A stretch of 26,371 nucleotides of DNA from Armatimonadetes bacterium UBA5352 (GTDB lineage: Bacteria; Armatimonadota; Zipacnadia; Zipacnadales; UBA5352), in assembly GCA_002411015.1 (NCBI GenBank), contig DHPY01000034.1, positions 1 through 26,371 of the forward strand, read 5' to 3'. Positions 1-6,990 of the stretch are shown piece by piece (the stretch's first letter is position 1; every line of letters starts with the position of its first letter). The notes under the pieces were generated by a model that searched no databases, had not been told where the DNA came from, and worked only from the letters and a program-made list of their open reading frames with translations. The position numbers were made by a program, and so were the translations under genes.

Positions 1-24
1 GCGAAGCGACGAATCCTGTTGCCT

Positions 25-2751
25 CTAACGCAGGTCGATCCAGTAGGTCTCCTGTGCATTCACGTCCAGCGTGCGCTCCGTGCCATCGGGGAGGCGCAGC
101 GTTGTCGGCCCTGTTTTGCGGGCGTGCAGCGACACCATCCGGCCGCTCATGTGCGTCTCATGGCCCTCCGCGCCGAGCACATACGCCCCCGCCTCATCGG
201 CGATGTTACGCAGCATCGCGCCGTCAAGGCTGTTCGGCACACCGAGGTAGACGCTCGTCCAGCCCCCGAGGTTGCGTGTGGCCATCGCCACCGCTCCGTC
301 GTCGTAATGCCCAAGCGCAATGGCCGCGGGATCGACTACGTCGAAGCGCTGCGGGCGGCCGGTGAAGCTGGAGGCGCCGCTCTGCGTCATGAGGCCCACG
401 AGGAACTCGCTCATCCCTTGGAGCGGCTGCACGTCCTGCGTGAGCGTGTGCTGCACATCGACGAACGCGGGAGCGCGGGAGTAGCCTCCATCGCTCGTGA
501 CGGCCATCCCGACGAACTCCGAGAGAGCCTCGGCGGAGGGGCCGGCATCGGTGATGTAGCCGCTATCGGCGAGGAAGACGAGCACGCGGTCGCCGCCCAT
601 CAGCGTCTCACGGATCGCCGCGCGCTCCTGCTCGGAGAGGTAGCGCGTGTTCGCGAAGATGTAGACGCGGTAGTCCTGCAGCTCCTCGTTGGCGAGGATG
701 TCGCTGAGGAAGTAGCTGTCATACGGGACGCCGCTGGTGTCGAGCAGCATCGTCTGAAAGGTCTCGCCCGCCATGATCGAGGAGAGCGGCGCGGAGACGT
801 AGGCGTCCTGGCCGGGCTTGCGCACGACGCAGACATCCGGGCGGAAGGTGTCGCCGGTCGGCCATGTCTCCGCAGCGATCTCGCGCACGCGGCCGATCTC
901 CGAGATGATCTCAGGCGCCGCGAAGTAGTGGTGCATATCATAGTACCACCAGCCATGGCCGCCGGTGAGCGAGAGCCCGACGAGCTTGCGATGGATGTTG
1001 CGGAACTCCTCGGGCGTGAGGCCGGCGCCGATCCAGGTCTGATAGACCTCCGGGTAGACCGAGCCGACCCATGAGCGCACGTCAAGCTCCTGGATGAACA
1101 TCTTCCCGTGGAGGGCGTAGGCGTCGGAGATCTCGTAGCCGGTGGGCAGGCCGGGGCGGCGATAGGGGTAGTAGGTCATGTGGCCGGCGACGTCGACATA
1201 CTCGGTGTCGAAGATGCCATCGCTGCCCGCGGAATATGCGAGGGTGAAGATCGGGCGGCCGATGGCCTGCTTCGCTGCCTGCGCGATGTGGTCGCGCAGC
1301 ACCCACGTCTGGTCCTCGGCGAAGGTGCGGTAGTCGATGTCGGGACTCGGGCCCTGGTAGGGCGGCTTGGTCTCCATGCCGTTCGCGGTTGGCGGGGCAT
1401 CCGGCACGGGAATGGCCTCGTAGCTGTCGTAGCGCTGGCCCCAGCGCACCGCAAGCTCATCGAGCGTGTAGGTCTCGCGCAGCCACTGACGCCACTTCGC
1501 GACACTGCCCTTGCTGAAGTCGTGATGCGGCCGCAGGCTCACGAACTGGCCGTCATGGCCGCCGGTGACGAAGGCCGCACAGATGGTCTTGCCGAGTGGG
1601 GTGCCGTTCAGGTGCTCGATGAGGGCCATAGTGGCGGCGGAGACATCCTCGCGCCAGAGGTCTGAGTTGTACGAGGGGTACCAGAAGTACTTCCCGCGGC
1701 CGCCCTCGAGTTCCTCAAGCGTATCGCTGAAGCCCTGGAGGTTGAAGAAGTCGGTGTAGGCGCGCTGGCCCGCGGCGTCCGTCCAGCACTCCTCGGGGTG
1801 CTCATCGCCCCAGGTGGCGTAAGGGTAGGCCCAGACATCGAGGATGATGCGGGCGTTCGGGTTGCGACGCAGGGCGGTGCGGATGATCGTCTCTGCGAGG
1901 GTGAAGTCATACTGCCCCTCGCCCAGCCAGACTCCGGGGCGATTCGGAATGTTGCCAAGCTCCACGGGCACGGTGATGAGGTCCACGCCCGCGTAGGCGA
2001 AATCGGCGTAGTGTGCCTTCTCCGGGCCGGAGACCTTGTAGAGCATCGGCGGGACGGGCTGGCCGTCAACGACCATCGTGCTGACGCCATCGCGGACCTC
2101 GATCGCGCCGGTGACGGGCTCTCGGAGGGCGAGCAGCGCGTCCACCTGCGCATCGGTGAAACGCTCGACCGGCTCGGGCTTCTCCGACTGCAGGATCTCC
2201 TGCTGCGTGGTGAACTGCAGGTCATCGAGCCAGACCTCGCAGGGATTGCCGTAGAGGACGACGTGCAGGTAGACCTCGCGCGGTTCCGTGGCGCTGAAGC
2301 CGATGATGCGCTTCTCCCACTTCCCGGGCGGCGCGGGGACGATGAAGCTGTGGCCGGACCATCCGTAGGAGCGGTCGATGGCATCGTAGGAGAGGTTCGC
2401 GTCCTTCTCCCGCACGCGGAACATCAGCGCGGAGGAGACGGGGGCCTCGTCGGCATGGAACCAGCCGCGGAAGAAGTACGTCTGCCCCACCTCCGGGCTG
2501 ACGGGCTGCGCGGAGCGCAGGACGACGTAGCCGCGGCCATTGGTCTTCGTGAGCTTGAGCGACTGTGCGCCGGAGCGCGCGCGGGAGGCGTCATACTCCA
2601 TCGTGCCCTCCGCGCCCTGCTGGAGCACCAGCTCCCAGCCGCCGGCGGTCTCGAAGCCACCGTCTATGCACAGATCGGGCGCCTGCTGGGCGCACGCGGG
2701 GATCATGAGGAGCAGCGTGGCGAGAAGAGCTATCGGTCGCGTCACAGTCAT
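25..2751 (-). CDS. Secreted GH-A-type (beta-galactosidase-like) glycosidase, putative lipoprotein
   Basis: A 908-residue exported protein. Residues 1-20 form a signal peptide ending in IPAC, a plausible lipobox with Cys20; an A-C-A signal peptidase I site is also possible. Residues 25-180 look like a jelly-roll carbohydrate-binding module (DGGFE near the start, WLDDLQF at the end). Residues 228-605 resemble a TIM-barrel glycosidase of the GH42/clan A kind, with QELDVRSW around residue 555 offering the probable nucleophile Glu. Residues 638-780 resemble the amidotransferase-fold trimerisation domain of beta-galactosidases. The substrate cannot be read. The usual acid/base Glu is not obvious: the corresponding region reads GGHDGQF (397-403). 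The start is ATG at 2751; GTG at 2745 has better spacing from AGGTGAT. The longer frame reaching 2892 is not used because it would bury the signal peptide. Confidence 0.75.
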   Translation of the reverse strand: MTVTRPIALLATLLLMIPACAQQAPDLCIDGGFETAGGWELVLQQGAEGTMEYDASRARSGAQSLKLTKTNGRGYVVLRSAQPVSPEVGQTYFFRGWFHADEAPVSSALMFRVREKDANLSYDAIDRSYGWSGHSFIVPAPPGKWEKRIIGFSATEPREVYLHVVLYGNPCEVWLDDLQFTTQQEILQSEKPEPVERFTDAQVDALLALREPVTGAIEVRDGVSTMVVDGQPVPPMLYKVSGPEKAHYADFAYAGVDLITVPVELGNIPNRPGVWLGEGQYDFTLAETIIRTALRRNPNARIILDVWAYPYATWGDEHPEECWTDAAGQRAYTDFFNLQGFSDTLEELEGGRGKYFWYPSYNSDLWREDVSAATMALIEHLNGTPLGKTICAAFVTGGHDGQFVSLRPHHDFSKGSVAKWRQWLRETYTLDELAVRWGQRYDSYEAIPVPDAPPTANGMETKPPYQGPSPDIDYRTFAEDQTWVLRDHIAQAAKQAIGRPIFTLAYSAGSDGIFDTEYVDVAGHMTYYPYRRPGLPTGYEISDAYALHGKMFIQELDVRSWVGSVYPEVYQTWIGAGLTPEEFRNIHRKLVGLSLTGGHGWWYYDMHHYFAAPEIISEIGRVREIAAETWPTGDTFRPDVCVVRKPGQDAYVSAPLSSIMAGETFQTMLLDTSGVPYDSYFLSDILANEELQDYRVYIFANTRYLSEQERAAIRETLMGGDRVLVFLADSGYITDAGPSAEALSEFVGMAVTSDGGYSRAPAFVDVQHTLTQDVQPLQGMSEFLVGLMTQSGASSFTGRPQRFDVVDPAAIALGHYDDGAVAMATRNLGGWTSVYLGVPNSLDGAMLRNIADEAGAYVLGAEGHETHMSGRMVSLHARKTGPTTLRLPDGTERTLDVNAQETYWIDLR

Positions 2752-2891
2752 CACCTTCGCGAGCGAGATTCGCTCAGTTCCTGCAGACTTGACCACGGAG
2801 CGGCGGTTCTCCTCCGTGCAGGCGGGTGATCGGGAGGGATGTAGCCCGCTAACCGGAACCCGTGCGGCGGTGGCCGGAAGGAGATGATCCA

Positions 2892-2996
2892 ATGCGTGAA
2901 AGCCGCGCGAGCATCGTCCTCATCAGCACCGACCGGCAGCGCGGGGACTGCCTCAGTTGCGACGGGCATCCTGTGCTGCTCACGCCGGTGCAGTAG
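2892..2996 (+). pseudogene. Truncated N-terminus of a sulfatase-family protein
   Basis: A 34-codon frame preceded by AAGGAG. Its translation contains IVLISTDRQRGDCLSCDGHP, which matches the conserved opening of type I sulfatases and related alkaline-phosphatase-superfamily enzymes (the I-x-T-D-x-Q-R-x-D-C-L-x-C-x-G-H-P pattern, including the metal-binding Asp). It stops after LLTPVQ, exactly where a real enzyme would continue with its NLDRLA-type helix. No continuation is visible in any frame before the hairpin at 3021. I infer the remnant of a deleted sulfatase gene; a translated 34-residue peptide is possible but unlikely to be catalytic. It lies between two minus-strand genes. Confidence 0.6.
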
Positions 2997-3020
2997 CGGT
3001 TCATCGGGACCGGCAACAGA

Positions 3021-3056
3021 ACGCGGCGCGGAAGGCTCCTGCCCTCCGCGCCGCGT
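3021..3056 (-). terminator. Strong hairpin, probable terminator of the CaCA antiporter gene
   Basis: A perfect 12-bp inverted repeat (ACGCGGCGCGGA / TCCGCGCCGCGT) with a 12-nt loop lies 25 bp beyond the antiporter stop codon. On the minus strand it is followed by TCTGTTG, only moderately T-rich. It could also act on the plus strand behind the sulfatase remnant. Confidence 0.6.
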
Positions 3057-3081
3057 GTGTTCTCGTCAGGCCGGTTGCGCG

Positions 3082-4377
3082 TCAGCTTCCCGTGCGGCTG
3101 AGTTCCTCCGGCGCGTCCTCCTCGTAGCGCGCGCCGCACTCCGGGCACTTCTCCAGCTCGCTGCACATCGGCCAGAGCATCCGCAGGCGTCGCGGCTGAT
3201 CGAGGATGAGCACCGCGGCTCCCACGAGGTAGAGGAAGCTGAAGACGGTGTGCAGTTGCGTGCTCTGCATGCCGAACACGCTGCCGCCGAGGAGGGCGTC
3301 CACAGCCGGAGGCAGGATAAGCTGGCCCGCGAACAGCCCGAAGAGCAGCAGCGCGTGGCCGAAGGTCAGGCGGAGCGCCGCCAGCAGTACGATTGCGAGC
3401 AGCGACTGTGCGGCAGTCAGGAGGATCTCGTTCATCTGGAAGGCGCCCATCGGGATCGGCGGATGGAGCGTGCCGCTGGAGAGGGCGTAGACGCCCGGGA
3501 TCATCCCGACCAGCAGCGTCCACTGGTTCAGCTTCGCGGAGACGAGGCTGCCCAGCGCCAGGCCGGCGCGAGCGCGGGAGGCGAACATGATCGCCAGGAT
3601 GAACTCCGGCGCCTCCGAGGCGATCGGGGCGAGCCACTGGACGAGCAGGAACTCGCTGATGCCAAGGACCTTGCCGGTGCCCACGAGGCCCTCGCAGAAG
3701 CGCTCGGCGTTGAGGATGACGGTGGCGGCGGCGAAGAGGAGCATCAGGATGGTGGTGGCGCGGCGCTTGCCGCATGGAAGGGCTGCGATGCATGCGCCGG
3801 GCCCCTCCGCCTCGCACTCCCCCTGCGGGCGCTTCGCCGCGAGGACGATGTACCAGACGAAGAGCGCCATCAGCACGATGCCGTCATACCACGCGAGGGT
3901 GCCCTTGATCGGGATGAACAGCGCGTAGACAGTGGCGGCGGCGAGGAAGCGCAGCTCAAGCAGCCGATCGCGCTCGATGGTGACGGAGCGGCGGGTCTTG
4001 AGCCAGAAGATGAGGACTACCGCAGCCCACGCGACGCCAATGATCAGGCGGTTCGCGCCGGTCATGTTTGCGATGGCGTACTGCGAGTAGTCGCTGTCAG
4101 GGAACTTCCCGGCCTGCCAGGTGAAGTAGATGTCCACCGCGTACTCGGGGAGGACGGCGATCAACGCGACCGCGGCGAGGGCGAGCGCCTGGGAGACATC
4201 CTCCTGCGCGGCATCGCAGGCCCAGAGCAGCAGGAACGATGAGGCCAGCACGGCCGCGCCTGCGAGCAGGGCCATCAGTTGCGGCGAGGTGTGCAGGTGC
4301 GCGAGCGCGGCGTAGATCCCCGGAATGGTGCAGACCACGGCGAGGGCAACGAGAGCAACGGCACGGCGGTTGGACAT
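3082..4377 (-). CDS. CaCA-type cation antiporter, probable Mn2+ exporter, with C-terminal CxxC knuckle
   Basis: A 431-residue, highly hydrophobic membrane protein with about ten or eleven helices and two diverged CaCA alpha repeats. The first (71-114) has VLPEYAVDIYF and NMTGANRL; the second (251-295) has SEAPEFILAIMF and LGSLVSAKLNQ. The acidic PE pairs (77-78 and 257-258) that bind cation are kept, but the usual GN-x-x-GSN signatures are replaced. A cytosolic loop around 185-205 is cysteine-bearing, and the tail has CSELEKCPECG (405-415), a possible metal site. The start ATG at 4377 has GGAGG seven bases upstream. The yybP-ykoY Mn2+ riboswitch in the leader argues for manganese export rather than calcium; that is inference from regulation. 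Family assignment is firm, substrate less so. Confidence 0.85.
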   Translation of the reverse strand: MSNRRAVALVALAVVCTIPGIYAALAHLHTSPQLMALLAGAAVLASSFLLLWACDAAQEDVSQALALAAVALIAVLPEYAVDIYFTWQAGKFPDSDYSQYAIANMTGANRLIIGVAWAAVVLIFWLKTRRSVTIERDRLLELRFLAAATVYALFIPIKGTLAWYDGIVLMALFVWYIVLAAKRPQGECEAEGPGACIAALPCGKRRATTILMLLFAAATVILNAERFCEGLVGTGKVLGISEFLLVQWLAPIASEAPEFILAIMFASRARAGLALGSLVSAKLNQWTLLVGMIPGVYALSSGTLHPPIPMGAFQMNEILLTAAQSLLAIVLLAALRLTFGHALLLFGLFAGQLILPPAVDALLGGSVFGMQSTQLHTVFSFLYLVGAAVLILDQPRRLRMLWPMCSELEKCPECGARYEEDAPEELSRTGS

Positions 4378-4392
4378 GGCTTCCTCCGAACT

Positions 4393-4430
4393 GTGTGGCC
4401 AAACGGTTGACCACACGCATGGACTGCGTG
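4393..4430 (-). promoter_or_regulatory. Two overlapping leader hairpins, possible riboswitch expression platform
   Basis: Between the aptamer and the antiporter ribosome binding site, the transcript can form a hairpin with CACGCA/TGCGTG arms (4414-4430) or one with GTGTGGTC/GGCCACAC arms (4393-4416). They share three bases (4414-4416), so the full stems exclude each other. There is no T-tract, and the GGAGG at 4383-4387 lies just beyond the second stem, so control of translation seems more likely than termination. The switching mechanism is inferred only. Confidence 0.45.
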
Positions 4431-4547
4431 CAGCCAAAGGTCTGGCAACCGGAGTGACCGGCGGGATGACCAGAAGCGCATCGGCTTCGCGGTGTTGACC
4501 GTCCCGAACGCGGTGCAGCGCACCGCCATGCTACTCCCCTTTGGTGG
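4431..4547 (-). promoter_or_regulatory. yybP-ykoY manganese riboswitch aptamer
   Basis: Reading the minus strand, the leader begins CCAAAGGGGAGTAGC, the signature 5' strand and first loop of the yybP-ykoY class. It has GGTCAACACCGC in the middle and closes with GCCAGACCTTTGGC. The outer P1 helix is a perfect seven pairs: CCAAAGG (4538-4544) with CCTTTGG (4434-4440). Internal stems include GCGGTGC/GCACCGC. This class senses Mn2+ and typically turns on efflux genes (MntP, TerC, P-type ATPases, UPF0016). Here it precedes a CaCA antiporter by about 55 nt. The predicted transcription start falls at the first P1 base, as expected for a leader aptamer. Confidence 0.9.
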
Positions 4548-4551
4548 AGGT

Positions 4552-4580
4552 AGAGTATCATAAGAGTGTCACGACGTCAA
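4552..4580 (-). promoter_or_regulatory. Sigma70-type promoter for the riboswitch and antiporter
   Basis: On the minus strand, TTGACG (4575-4580) and TACTCT (4552-4557) are separated by 17 bp, with TG one base before the -10 giving an extended -10. The start would fall near 4545, immediately at the riboswitch P1 helix. Confidence 0.75.
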
Positions 4581-4599
4581 ATGCCGGTCTCGGCCGGGC

Positions 4600-4732
4600 C
4601 TACTCGTCAGTCACGTCCACCAGCTTCGCCTCGTCGAACCATGCGGTGCCTCTCGAGCCTCACCCGGCAGGAGAAGCTGTAGGTGCGGCCCGGCTTGACC
4701 GCGTCGTTCAGCGCGCGGTGGCTCGTGACGTT
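4600..4732 (-). pseudogene. Frameshifted C-terminal fragment of a carbohydrate-binding-type protein
   Basis: One minus-strand frame reads NDAVKPGRTYSFSCRVRLE, the usual central strand of jelly-roll carbohydrate-binding modules (V-x-P-G-x-x-Y-x-F-S). The neighbouring frame then reads TAWFDEAKLVDVTDE and stops at 4600-4602, matching the WFDDVRL-type final strand of the same modules. The two pieces are in order and need one frameshift near 4650. No start or upstream enzyme domain remains. I infer the decayed end of a secreted glycan-active protein. Confidence 0.5.
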
Positions 4733-4782
4733 GGAGGCCGCCGGCCAGACGCAAGGGGGTCTGCCGTGGCTGGCGAGACTGA

Positions 4783-5010
4783 TCACACGGATGCCGGGAG
4801 GCCCTTGGCGCGTTCAAGCGAGCGGAGAGCCTGGGTCTGCATTCAACGAAGACCTGGACTGCACAGTGCGAAGAGCGGCTCGCGATCCAGCGGGGTGAGA
4901 TGGTCGAGACCGCGCCCCCGCAGCGGGCTAGCGGCTCGACTCAGCACGCCCCGGGCAAGACAGGTGCGCGAGGCAAGCTGCACTGCTCCAAATGCGGGCA
5001 GTACATGTGA
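4783..5010 (+). pseudogene. Unrecognised gene fragment ending in a CxxC knuckle
   Basis: A 75-codon open frame with no start at its 5' end and an upstream in-frame stop at 4780. Its translation, with AFKRAESLGLHSTKTWTAQC and CEERLAIQRGEMVE, has the composition of a real helical protein and ends HCSKCGQYM, half of a zinc-binding site. An internal ATG at 4900 would give a 36-residue peptide. I do not recognise the family. The missing start and the decayed gene next to it suggest a 5'-truncated remnant, but a small unannotated protein cannot be excluded. Confidence 0.35.
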
Positions 5011-5382
5011 TGCGATATCCCAGGGCCAATGGATAGCGACAAACGGCCCCTCGCGAGGGCGCGAGGGCCACAACGGATACAGCTAACGGCAGGGCGGACG
5101 CGTCGGTCCGCCCCTCCAGAACGGCGCGACGACTGCGGGAGGCGCGGATACATGACCGAGGACGCGACGAATATCCCGCCGCCCCTCATGCGCATGCAAA
5201 CGGCAGGCGCCGGTTCGATCGCTTCGCCCGCGCGGAACACGCCGTCATGTGCCAGGATACCTGCGGCCGATACTCCTCCGATGGGGTACGATCGTAGGCT
5301 TCGCCGGAGAAGGCGACCTCCCGGCGCGTGGCGAAGCAACACGGTGGATAGTGGCGATGGGCGAATGATAGGAGGCTGCTCC
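5011..5382. other. Intergenic region with palindromes, no gene recognised
   Basis: The region contains a perfect 8-bp hairpin (GGGCGGAC, loop GCGTCG, GTCCGCCC) at 5092-5113 and a CTCGCG/CGCGAG palindrome at about 5046-5069. Farther on, the seven-base arms CTTCGCC/GGCGAAG enclose a GC-rich structured stretch at about 5300-5336. The downstream gene's frame stays open back to 5029, but the translation is low-complexity and unlike a protein. No convincing promoter was found. Confidence 0.4.
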
Positions 5383-6369
5383 ATGAGCGAGAGCGGACGG
5401 ACGAGCGATGGTCTGTGCACCCCGCAGGTTACGATCGAGGCGCGACAGCTTCTCGGGCTCATCTGCCGCAAGGGCGGTGCAGATTGCCCGCTGATCAGCG
5501 AGGAGCGCGCGGAGGAGCTTCTGAGGCTGCTGGCGGAGAGCCCGGCGCTGGCGATCCGGCTCACCTCCGACGCCGACTGCCTGCCGCACTACACGCAGGT
5601 GGAGGGGCCCGCCGATCCGCAGGACGCGATGAACCGCATGCGCGACCTGAAGGTCCTCCAGCGCCTCGGCCTCTGCCCCGGCGACACGCGCCGCTCGCGC
5701 TACCTCATCGAGGCTCTCTTCCAGCGCGTACCATCGTGTGAGGGCATCTGTGCGTGCGAGGAACCAGGCTGGGAGGGCTGCGAGCTTGCGCACTCGGGAG
5801 CATACGAGAGCGTGCGCGACGCAGGCTGGCGCGAGGTCGTCTACTGCCGCACTGATGAGGAGCGCGCCGACTACCGCGAGCGGAACGAGCGCGAGGTGGC
5901 GGAGGGCGAGGGTCTCTCTGTGCGCTCGCACCACCTGATGTGCATGAGCTGCTGGTACAACGGCGGCGCGGGCATCGGCCCGCGACCGAACGACACTCTC
6001 GCGGAGATCCTCGAGCGCATCCAGCGGGAGCCGGATGTGCCGATCACGCTCGTGGAGGGGCCGTGCGAGGCCTGCGACTGCTGCGACGGCTTCCACCCGG
6101 AGAGCGGGCGCTGCGTGCATGCGGGCGGGCTGGTCCGCGACTACCTCAAGGACCTCGAGCTTTGCCGGCGGATCGGGCTGATGCCCGGTGACACGATGCC
6201 GGCGCGGGAACTGATGGCGCTGATCTTCGATCGCGTTCACTCGACGACGGAGATCTGCGGCTTCGGCGACGGCGAGGTCACGGGCGACGCGTGGCGGGTC
6301 TGCGGCGGCCCCGAGGGCAATAGGGGCTACGAGCGGACGCGTGAGATCGGGATCTTCGGGGACGCGTGA
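5383..6369 (+). CDS. Cysteine-rich protein with two tandem DUF1284-like domains
   Basis: A 328-residue soluble protein built from an internal duplication. The first unit spans about 15-150 and the second about 178-323; LGLCPGDTRRSRYLIEALF (95-113) aligns with IGLMPGDTMPARELMALIF (264-282). The second unit opens with VRSHHLMCMSCWYNGG (180-195) and has GPCEACDCCDG, which resembles DUF1284, a family suspected of binding iron-sulfur clusters or metal through Cys. The first unit has lost the HH pair but keeps several Cys (28, 35, 66, 98, 119, 123, 125, 133). DUF1284 similarity is recalled from the family pattern, not searched. ATG 5383 has GGAGG seven bases upstream. It overlaps the DUF202 gene by four bases, so the two are probably co-translated. 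Confidence 0.75.
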   Translation: MSESGRTSDGLCTPQVTIEARQLLGLICRKGGADCPLISEERAEELLRLLAESPALAIRLTSDADCLPHYTQVEGPADPQDAMNRMRDLKVLQRLGLCPGDTRRSRYLIEALFQRVPSCEGICACEEPGWEGCELAHSGAYESVRDAGWREVVYCRTDEERADYRERNEREVAEGEGLSVRSHHLMCMSCWYNGGAGIGPRPNDTLAEILERIQREPDVPITLVEGPCEACDCCDGFHPESGRCVHAGGLVRDYLKDLELCRRIGLMPGDTMPARELMALIFDRVHSTTEICGFGDGEVTGDAWRVCGGPEGNRGYERTREIGIFGDA

Positions 6370-6815
6370 GGCCGATGGGCGATCGCGAGCGGATGAGCGC
6401 AGACGAGCCTGCGGAGGATCGGGCGCGGTGCGAGGAGGAGCGGAGCCGCCTCGCCGAGGAGCGTACGCGGCTGGCGGAGGAGCGCACACAGGCATCGCGC
6501 GATCGTTCGGTGCTCGCGAATGAGCGGACGTTCAGCGCATGGCTGCGGACAGGCATGTCGGCGCTCGCGGTGGGGATCGGCGCCGCCGAACTGCTGCGCG
6601 ACACGGAGGAGCGCGCAGTGGCGCTGGTGTTCGGGATCATCCTGATCGCGCTTGGTGGCCTGCTGCCGGTGATCGGCGCGCGGAGGTACATCAGTACCGC
6701 CCGGAGGATAGATGACGAAGAGGCGGGCCCGACTCCGCGCTGGGTGGTTGAGGGCACCGCAGCTGCGCTGTTCTTCGCCGCGATCCTCGCGCTGGTGATC
6801 GTTCTGATGCGGTGA
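6366..6815 (+). CDS. DUF202-family small membrane protein with N-terminal heptad repeat
   Basis: A protein of up to 149 residues. LANERTFSAWLRTGMSA (50-66) is the DUF202 (YidH-like) signature, and three membrane segments lie near 60-76, 84-105 and 129-148. Before them, three near-identical heptads (EERSRLA, EERTRLA, EERTQAS; about 24-44) predict a short charged coiled coil not found in minimal family members. The function of DUF202 is unknown. The likely start is GTG 6366, which overlaps the upstream TGA as GTGA and has GGGGA just before it; ATG 6375 or 6393 are alternatives, both keeping the heptads. It forms a two-gene operon with the cysteine-rich protein. Confidence 0.85.
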   Translation: MRPMGDRERMSADEPAEDRARCEEERSRLAEERTRLAEERTQASRDRSVLANERTFSAWLRTGMSALAVGIGAAELLRDTEERAVALVFGIILIALGGLLPVIGARRYISTARRIDDEEAGPTPRWVVEGTAAALFFAAILALVIVLMR

Positions 6816-6922
6816 ACGGGACGGGCTGGCAAGGAAGCTGTCGCCCTCGCAAATGGCGCTCGGGCGCCACTGCGCAAGCGCTGTTCCTCCGCCGCAGGCG
6901 GCGTCGGCGAAAGCAGCCCCTC
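6815..6922. repeat. Dispersed intergenic repeat, copy A
   Basis: About 108 bp sharing long identical blocks with 19565-19667, including CTGGCAAGGAAGCTGTCGCC, then CGCTCGGGCGCCACT and AAAGCAGCCCCTC. It contains the palindrome CCGCCGCAGGCGG. Copy A has about 12 extra bases in the middle (6870-6885). It starts at the stop codon of the DUF202 gene, in the gap between convergent genes. It encodes no protein and resembles a non-autonomous repeat or a structured 3' element. The remaining gap up to 6990 shows nothing further. Confidence 0.75.
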
Positions 6923-6990
6923 GTGGGGACGTGCTGTGGCTCTACCTGACCGGGTACCAGTCTCTGGTAGATGAGTGACAGCCTGGCGTG

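Noticed and set aside
1798..2829. Long plus-strand open frame opposite the glycosidase gene
   Set aside because: Its translation lacks domain motifs and lies in the antisense codon shadow of a well-supported gene in GC-rich DNA.
2884..4242. 452-codon plus-strand frame opposite the CaCA antiporter
   Set aside because: The antisense frame has charged low-complexity sequence, whereas the minus strand encodes clear alpha repeats.
5029..5382. 118-residue N-terminal extension of the DUF1284-like protein
   Set aside because: Low-complexity translation, no ribosome binding site at its start, and a strong GGAGG before ATG 5383.
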